Of a DNA stretch of 60,253 bases, positions 56,005-60,253 are shown in pieces. The number at the start of each line of letters is the position of its first letter. Positions within the stretch are counted from its first letter, which is position 1. The notes below the pieces were generated by a model, which saw only the letters and a list, made by a program, of their open reading frames with translations, ran no database searches and was not told the origin of the DNA. The DNA is from Marinifilum fragile JCM 15579 (GTDB lineage Bacteria > Bacteroidota > Bacteroidia > Bacteroidales > Marinifilaceae). The stretch is from positions 1 through 60,253 of the forward strand of contig NZ_BAZX01000027.1 of NCBI RefSeq assembly GCF_001310955.1, in the 5' to 3' direction. The position numbers and the translations under genes are program-made.

Positions 56005-56448
56005 ATGAACCACTTTTTTAGCGCAGTACTTCTAATGCTTACAACACTTTTTTCTACAGATCATTCTAGAGATGTAATAAAGCCCAGCATCGATTTAATT
56101 AGCCCGGTTGATGCGGTAAGAGTGATGCAAGGTGAAACGGTAATTGTGAATGCGCTTGTAAAAGACAATCAGGCCTTAAAGGATTTCCAAATCAAGATAA
56201 CCAAGGGTGGGGATAGCTCACTCTGCTTTGCTCGGTATTTTTCCTGCAATCATATGGTAAATGCAAAACGAGATGCAAAAGGGAATGATATCCCTGTTAT
56301 ATCCGGAAAGAAAGAGACCTGTTTGGAGTTTGCCATAGGCGTTGATGAAAATGCAGTGGTAGGAGATTACTACTTCCAAATCGAAGTAGAGGATGAAGCA
56401 GGAAATAGGAGCATGAAAAAAGTAGGTTTCTATATAGAAAGAAATTAA
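56005..56448 (+). CDS. DUF4625 secreted protein B
   Basis: A 147-residue paralog of the protein at 49048-49500. It has a signal peptide (FFSAVLLMLTTLFSTD) but no clear lipobox Cys, so it may be secreted rather than lipidated. The DUF4625 domain starts KPSIDLISPVDAVRV, continues LKDFQIKITKGGD and ends VEDEAGNRSMKKVGF. Two Cys not found in its paralog (SLCFARYFSCNH) might form a disulfide. The two DUF4625 genes flank the SusC/SusD operon, hinting at duplication around it. Confidence 0.75.
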   Translation: MNHFFSAVLLMLTTLFSTDHSRDVIKPSIDLISPVDAVRVMQGETVIVNALVKDNQALKDFQIKITKGGDSSLCFARYFSCNHMVNAKRDAKGNDIPVISGKKETCLEFAIGVDENAVVGDYYFQIEVEDEAGNRSMKKVGFYIERN

Positions 56449-56557
56449 AACGATTCATAAAACGGAATACAGTAAATGCTTGGTTGATGTACAAGAAAAT
56501 CTTGTATGCAGCAAATAGGTAGTTGTAAAGTGTGAGTGATGGTTGGGAAGCCATCAA

Positions 56558-56591
56558 AAGACCGGATGGAGTAGGCATTCGGTCTTGTTTT
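56558..56591. terminator. Bidirectional terminator candidate
   Basis: AAGACCG (56558-56564) pairs with CGGTCTT (56580-56586), with T-rich sequence on both sides. It lies between the convergent DUF4625 B and ABC exporter genes. Confidence 0.6.
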
Positions 56592-56640
56592 ATATGTTAT
56601 GGTGACAGTTTTATAAGAACCCATTTAAAATGAGTATCCA

Positions 56641-58436
56641 TCAAGTTGCATACTGCAATTCAATCAACTTTTTGTATTTCCCTTGCCTGATCTTCATCAG
56701 TTCCTCATGGGTTCCCTTTTCCACAATGCTACCATGCTCCAATACTACAATTTCATCGGCCTTTCTAATGGTGGATAATCGGTGAGCAATCACAATGGAA
56801 GTTCTTCCTTGCATGAGTTTTTCCAAAGCTTCTTGCACCAAAAGTTCCGATTCTGAATCTAAGGAGGACGTGGCTTCATCTAAAATTAAAATCTTTGGAT
56901 CGTTCAAGATGGCGCGTGCTATGGCAATCCTTTGGCGCTGACCACCCGAAAGCTGCGTGCCGCGTTCACCAACAATAGTATCGAACTTTTCAGGGAAACG
57001 ATCGATAAACTCCAAAGCATTGGCCTTTTGTGCAGCTTCGAATATCTCCTGATCGCTGGCATTGGGCTTTCCGTAGCCAATGTTTTCCCTGATACTGCCG
57101 CCAAACAAAAATATGTCTTGTGGAACCAGCGAAATCTGATTTCTTAAAGCCGATAAGGGATAGGCATGGCAATCGAGTTCATCGTAAAACAAACTATTGC
57201 CCGGTGGTTGGTGCAACATTAAAAACAAGGAAGCCAAGGTGCTTTTACCAGCTCCACTATGACCAACCAAGGCCACCATTTGATTGCTTTTAATCTCCAA
57301 ATTGATATCATTCAAAACCTTTTGTTCCAATCGGGAAGGGTAGGCAAAGCTTAGCTTTTTAAGCTGTATGGAGCCATTCATTTTGTATTTGGCATCGATC
57401 TCCTTGATGTCCTCAATTTCCTCGGGAACTTCATCGTAAATTTTAAACAGGTCTTCGGTTGCTCCAATAAATTTCTGGATATTGGTATACACGTTAGCCA
57501 ATCCGCTGATGGTTCCCCCCACAAAAACAGAATAGATGACAAAGGAAAACAGGTCTCCGGCAGCCATTTCTCCTGCCTGCAGCAATCTCGATCCCTGCCA
57601 AACCATGGCAGCAATGGCTCCAAACAATCCCAAAATGATGAAAGAGGAGAAAGCACCACGATATTTCCCACGAGTCATGCCCAAATCGGCAATTTCCAGA
57701 GTTTTCTTTTTGTAACGGGCAATCTCAAGAAACTCATTGGTAAAGGCTTTTACACTTTGTATGCCTTGCAGGGTTTCTTCAATAATGGTATTCGAATCGG
57801 CAACCTTGGTTTGTACTTCCTTGGAGAATTTTCGGATAAATCTCCCAAAGAACCTCGCGGCAATCATGGTAGGAGGAAGCGTAATCAGCATAAAGGCGGT
57901 TAGCTTGATGGAGATCACCGCCAATAAGATGATTCCACCTGTAATTACAATAATTTGTCGAATAAAATCGGCCAGGGTACTGGTCATGGTTTCCTGCAAC
58001 TGGATTACATCTGCCGATATTCTGCTGTTGAGTTCACCAACCTTCTTTTTTCGAAAAACTGCAAGGGCAGCTTAATCAAATGGCGATAGCTGGCCTGGCG
58101 CAAGGCAGCTAAGGATTTTTCGGTAACATTTACAAAGAGTACAATGCGAAAGTAGGCAAAGGTAGCTTGCACCACCAGAATAATGGCAATCAGGATAACC
58201 GTTTGGTTCAAACTTTGTCCCAGAGTGGTGCTGTTTCCAGTATTTACCAAATCGCCCAGCAGCTTTGGAAATGCCAAACTTGCCAAACTCGATCCCAAAA
58301 GGAAAAATATTCCTAAAAAATATTGTCCCCGGTAAGGTTTGATGTATTTGTACAGGCGCAAAGCGCTGCTTAATCCGCTGCGGTTAATCTTTCCTTTCGG
58401 AACACTAGAGGTGTCGGAGCCGTGTGATCTTGCCAT
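56641..58436 (-). CDS. ABC exporter, permease-ATPase, frameshifted
   Basis: A half-transporter of the MsbA/multidrug exporter type. The N-terminal frame (from 58436) covers the first membrane helices (YFLGIFFLLGSSLASLAF, VILIAIILVVQATFAYF). It is cut at FFEKRRLVNS near 58041. Adding one G on the coding strand gives FEKRRVGELNSRISADVIQL and joins it to the second frame. That frame holds the remaining helices and the ATPase: Walker A GHSGAGKST, signature LSGGQRQR, Walker B ILILDEATSSLD. The restored length of about 598 is normal. It probably dimerises to export a lipid, drug or peptide. No substrate clue lies nearby. Confidence 0.9.
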
Positions 58437-58962
58437 TCTGTGGTATTTACTTTTGGTTTTAGTCTTATACCATTTAAATATTAAAATGAGCTGGTATAAT
58501 GCCGATACATATTCAATCCCGAATTTTTGGGATTAGAAGTGAAATGCTATAAAAGCGTTCCCGATCGTTATTGAATAGTAATCGGTATTAATAATACACA
58601 AAATAGATGAGATATTGTTTGGGCTAAAGCTTATTTGTATGATTAATATGGACAGAATCCTGCTATAAGCTAGAGCTAAACAACTTGTCAGTAAAATAAT
58701 TGAAAATAGTAAAACTATTTCTTTAATGGTGGTTGTATAATTAACACCAACGGTTCACAAGTAAAATTTAGATGGAGAGTACCGCTGCGCTTCATGATCA
58801 CCCGTTGAAAACTCAAACGAATATAATATTGTTAGTCAACAAACAACCAAATGCTCCACTTGGTTTAGACTTGATGTTAGGGGGTGTTGTTTGTGTTATT
58901 TTAGCTTGACTTTTAGGCGATTCATGTCGTAACTTGCATTATCAATCAACAAAAACAGAACA
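58437..58962. other. Intergenic with cassette-like boundary sequence
   Basis: About 525 bp without a gene. From about 58746 to 58816 a stretch (CACCAACGGTTCAC ... CCGCTGCGCTTCATGATC, ACCCGTTG) is more GC-rich than its surroundings and contains AACGGTT and ACCCGTTG. Similar motifs, CCCGTAACAGTTGG and CGGGGCGAA, occur after the next gene. This may mark repeated boundaries of an inserted gene. Confidence 0.4.
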
Positions 58963-60068
58963 ATGAAATTATTAGTGAATTTATCAAACAAGCTTGTCAC
59001 AATTGTCAAGAGGTTTCTGTTAGTTTTATTTCTATTAAGCTTTGTCCACTCCACAACTTTAGCTCAAAAAAATGAAACATTCTCCATTGGAACAATTGAA
59101 GCAAAAAGCGGAGAAAAAGTTTCAGCTAGTTTAGTTGTTGAAAAAGGAATTGATGAAGGAACGTTTATTCCAAGAACAATTATCAATGGAGCAAGCCCTG
59201 GTCCGGTTTTAACACTTTTTGCTGGAGTACATGGAACTGAATACGTTCCCATTATCACATTGCAATTGTTAAATGAAATTAAGCCTGGTGAAATATCAGG
59301 TACATTAATTCTTGTAAATATTGCAAATATTCCTTCTTTTAGCCATAGAAACGTATATCTATGTCAAGTAGATAACAAAAACTTAAATAGAGTTTTTCCT
59401 GGTAAAAAAGATGGAAGCATCTCTGAACGTATTGCTTTTACCTTAACAAATGAGATTATAAAAAAAAGTAATTATTTCATTGATTTACATGGTGGTGAAT
59501 TTAATGAAGCTTTGGTTAATTTCATTTACTTTTATTATGGACATGCTAATACCGAACTATGTAAAAAAACAAGAATGTTGGCACATGCATGGGAAACAAA
59601 TATTTAATACCCGATAATTATAATTTAGTTCCTGATTCATTAAATACTTATTGGTCAGAACTTGCTGCTATTAAGAATAACATACCAGCTATTTCAGTTG
59701 AATGCAGCGATAGAGGTAATATAGAATTAGAAGAAATAGAATTTGCAAGGCGAGGAGTAATAAATGTCATGCGCACAATAGGAATGATGGATGGAGAAGC
59801 ATTCAAAGTGGAACATCCCTTATATCTTTTCGAAGAAACTACGCTTAGTAGTAATAAAAATGGAATATTTTACTCTAAGGTTGAGGAGGGACAATATGTT
59901 GTTAAAGAAACCTTGGTAGGATATACAACTGATTATTGGGGCAATATTATAGAAGAATTTCATTCTCCTATCAGTGGTATTGTCACCTTAATATTTAAAC
60001 TCCCTGCAGTAAATATTGGAGAATCTGTTTTTCATGTACATAAAGTCAAAGATAAATTTGAAGAATAA
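58963..60068 (+). CDS. Exported aspartoacylase/AstE-like zinc hydrolase, frameshifted
   Basis: A protein of the succinylglutamate desuccinylase/aspartoacylase family, with an N-terminal membrane/signal segment (FLLVLFLLSFVHSTTLAQ) suggesting export. Zinc motifs: FAGVHGTEYVPI (His and Glu) and YFIDLHGGEFNE (His); the substrate-binding block is NLNRVFPGKKDGS. The frame ends at 59607. Adding one G to the GGG at 59591-59593 gives AHAWGNKYLIPDNYN and joins the frame that runs to 60068, with VECSDRGNIELEEIEFARR and a C-terminal lipoyl-like beta domain (GIFYSKVEEGQYV, SPISGIVTLIF). The restored length of about 368 is right. The gene is AT-rich and isolated. It would hydrolyse an N-acyl amino acid or similar amide; the substrate is unknown. 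Confidence 0.82.
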
Positions 60069-60253
60069 AGACAAGTTAGAACAATCAATTGCCCGTAACA
60101 GTTGGTACATGATGTCGGGGCGAATTTCGAAGAACATTCCTGTAAGAAGGATATGGAATTGCGATGTGAGAATTGGAGCGAAGCGGAAATCGGACTAAAG
60201 CCAATTCGCAGCTGGCGCACCACCAAACCCCGCACTGCAATATGTACTGTGTG
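60069..60253. repeat. Repeat-like sequence at window end
   Basis: A GC-richer stretch (CCCGTAACAGTTGG, CGGGGCGAATTTCG, GGCGCACCACC, CCCCGCACTGCAA) after the aspartoacylase-like gene. It can form hairpins around GCCAATTCGCAGCTGGCG and resembles interspersed intergenic repeats of Bacteroidota by general appearance. The window ends inside it. No gene is credible here. Confidence 0.4.

Noticed and set aside
60016..60198. 60-residue frame at the window end
   Set aside because: It overlaps the end of the aspartoacylase-like gene and runs into repeat-like sequence.

Overview
The window looks like a chromosomal segment of an AT-rich Bacteroidota, probably a marine or anaerobic Marinilabiliales-type bacterium (taxonomic inference). 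The signs are a SusC/SusD pair, a giant subtilase with a type IX secretion C-terminal signal, signal peptides ending in A-Q, TPR-membrane-LuxR regulators and very few Shine-Dalgarno sequences. I saw no rRNA, tRNA or CRISPR array.

Layout. 1-305 is a 21-bp-period repeat array. 904-3131 is an AT-rich two-gene unit (NdpA-like nucleoid-associated protein plus membrane protein). 3172-8070 holds small secreted and accessory genes: TPR protein, class C beta-lactamase-like hydrolase, TlpA-like thioredoxin, zinc ribbon. 8250-11892 (minus) holds an acetyltransferase, an (alpha/alpha)6 glycosidase-like lipoprotein and an OB-fold-like lipoprotein.

12323-35260 is the centre of interest: about 18 same-strand genes. 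Six are paralogous PQQ-like beta-propellers sharing an N-terminal W/F-R-G motif but carrying different targeting signals. Between them lie an NHL-type propeller, two Tat-type Cys-rich proteins, a NapH/NosR-like membrane Fe-S protein, a NuoE-NuoF-ferredoxin fusion resembling the HydC/HydB core of electron-bifurcating enzymes, a [2Fe-2S]/GltD-like flavoprotein that lacks the NAD(P)H domain, an orphan LolD-type ATPase, a ferredoxin with a metallothionein-like Cys tail and a radical SAM enzyme. Then come a DUF116-polyprenyl synthase fusion, a prenyltransferase-like alpha/alpha toroid protein and a squalene-hopene-cyclase-like protein with the DxDD acid motif. I infer an NADH/ferredoxin-linked electron route across the inner membrane to periplasmic propellers, coupled to synthesis or tailoring of a cyclised polyprenyl lipid. 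I know of no described system with this composition.

35344-40486 holds housekeeping and regulatory genes: a degenerate DEDD exonuclease-BRCT protein, an M18 aminopeptidase and a TPR-LuxR regulator. 41347-56448 is an export/uptake locus: a 2.5-kaa S8 peptidase, then SusC, SusD and a Calx-beta lipoprotein flanked by two DUF4625 proteins. 56641-58436 (minus) is an ABC exporter, and 58963-60068 an exported aspartoacylase/AstE-like gene bounded by repeat-like sequence.

Seven genes are broken by eight small indels. At least four are repaired by adding one G to a short G run, so residual sequencing or assembly error is more likely than true decay. Frameshifted genes are annotated over their full reconstructed extent.
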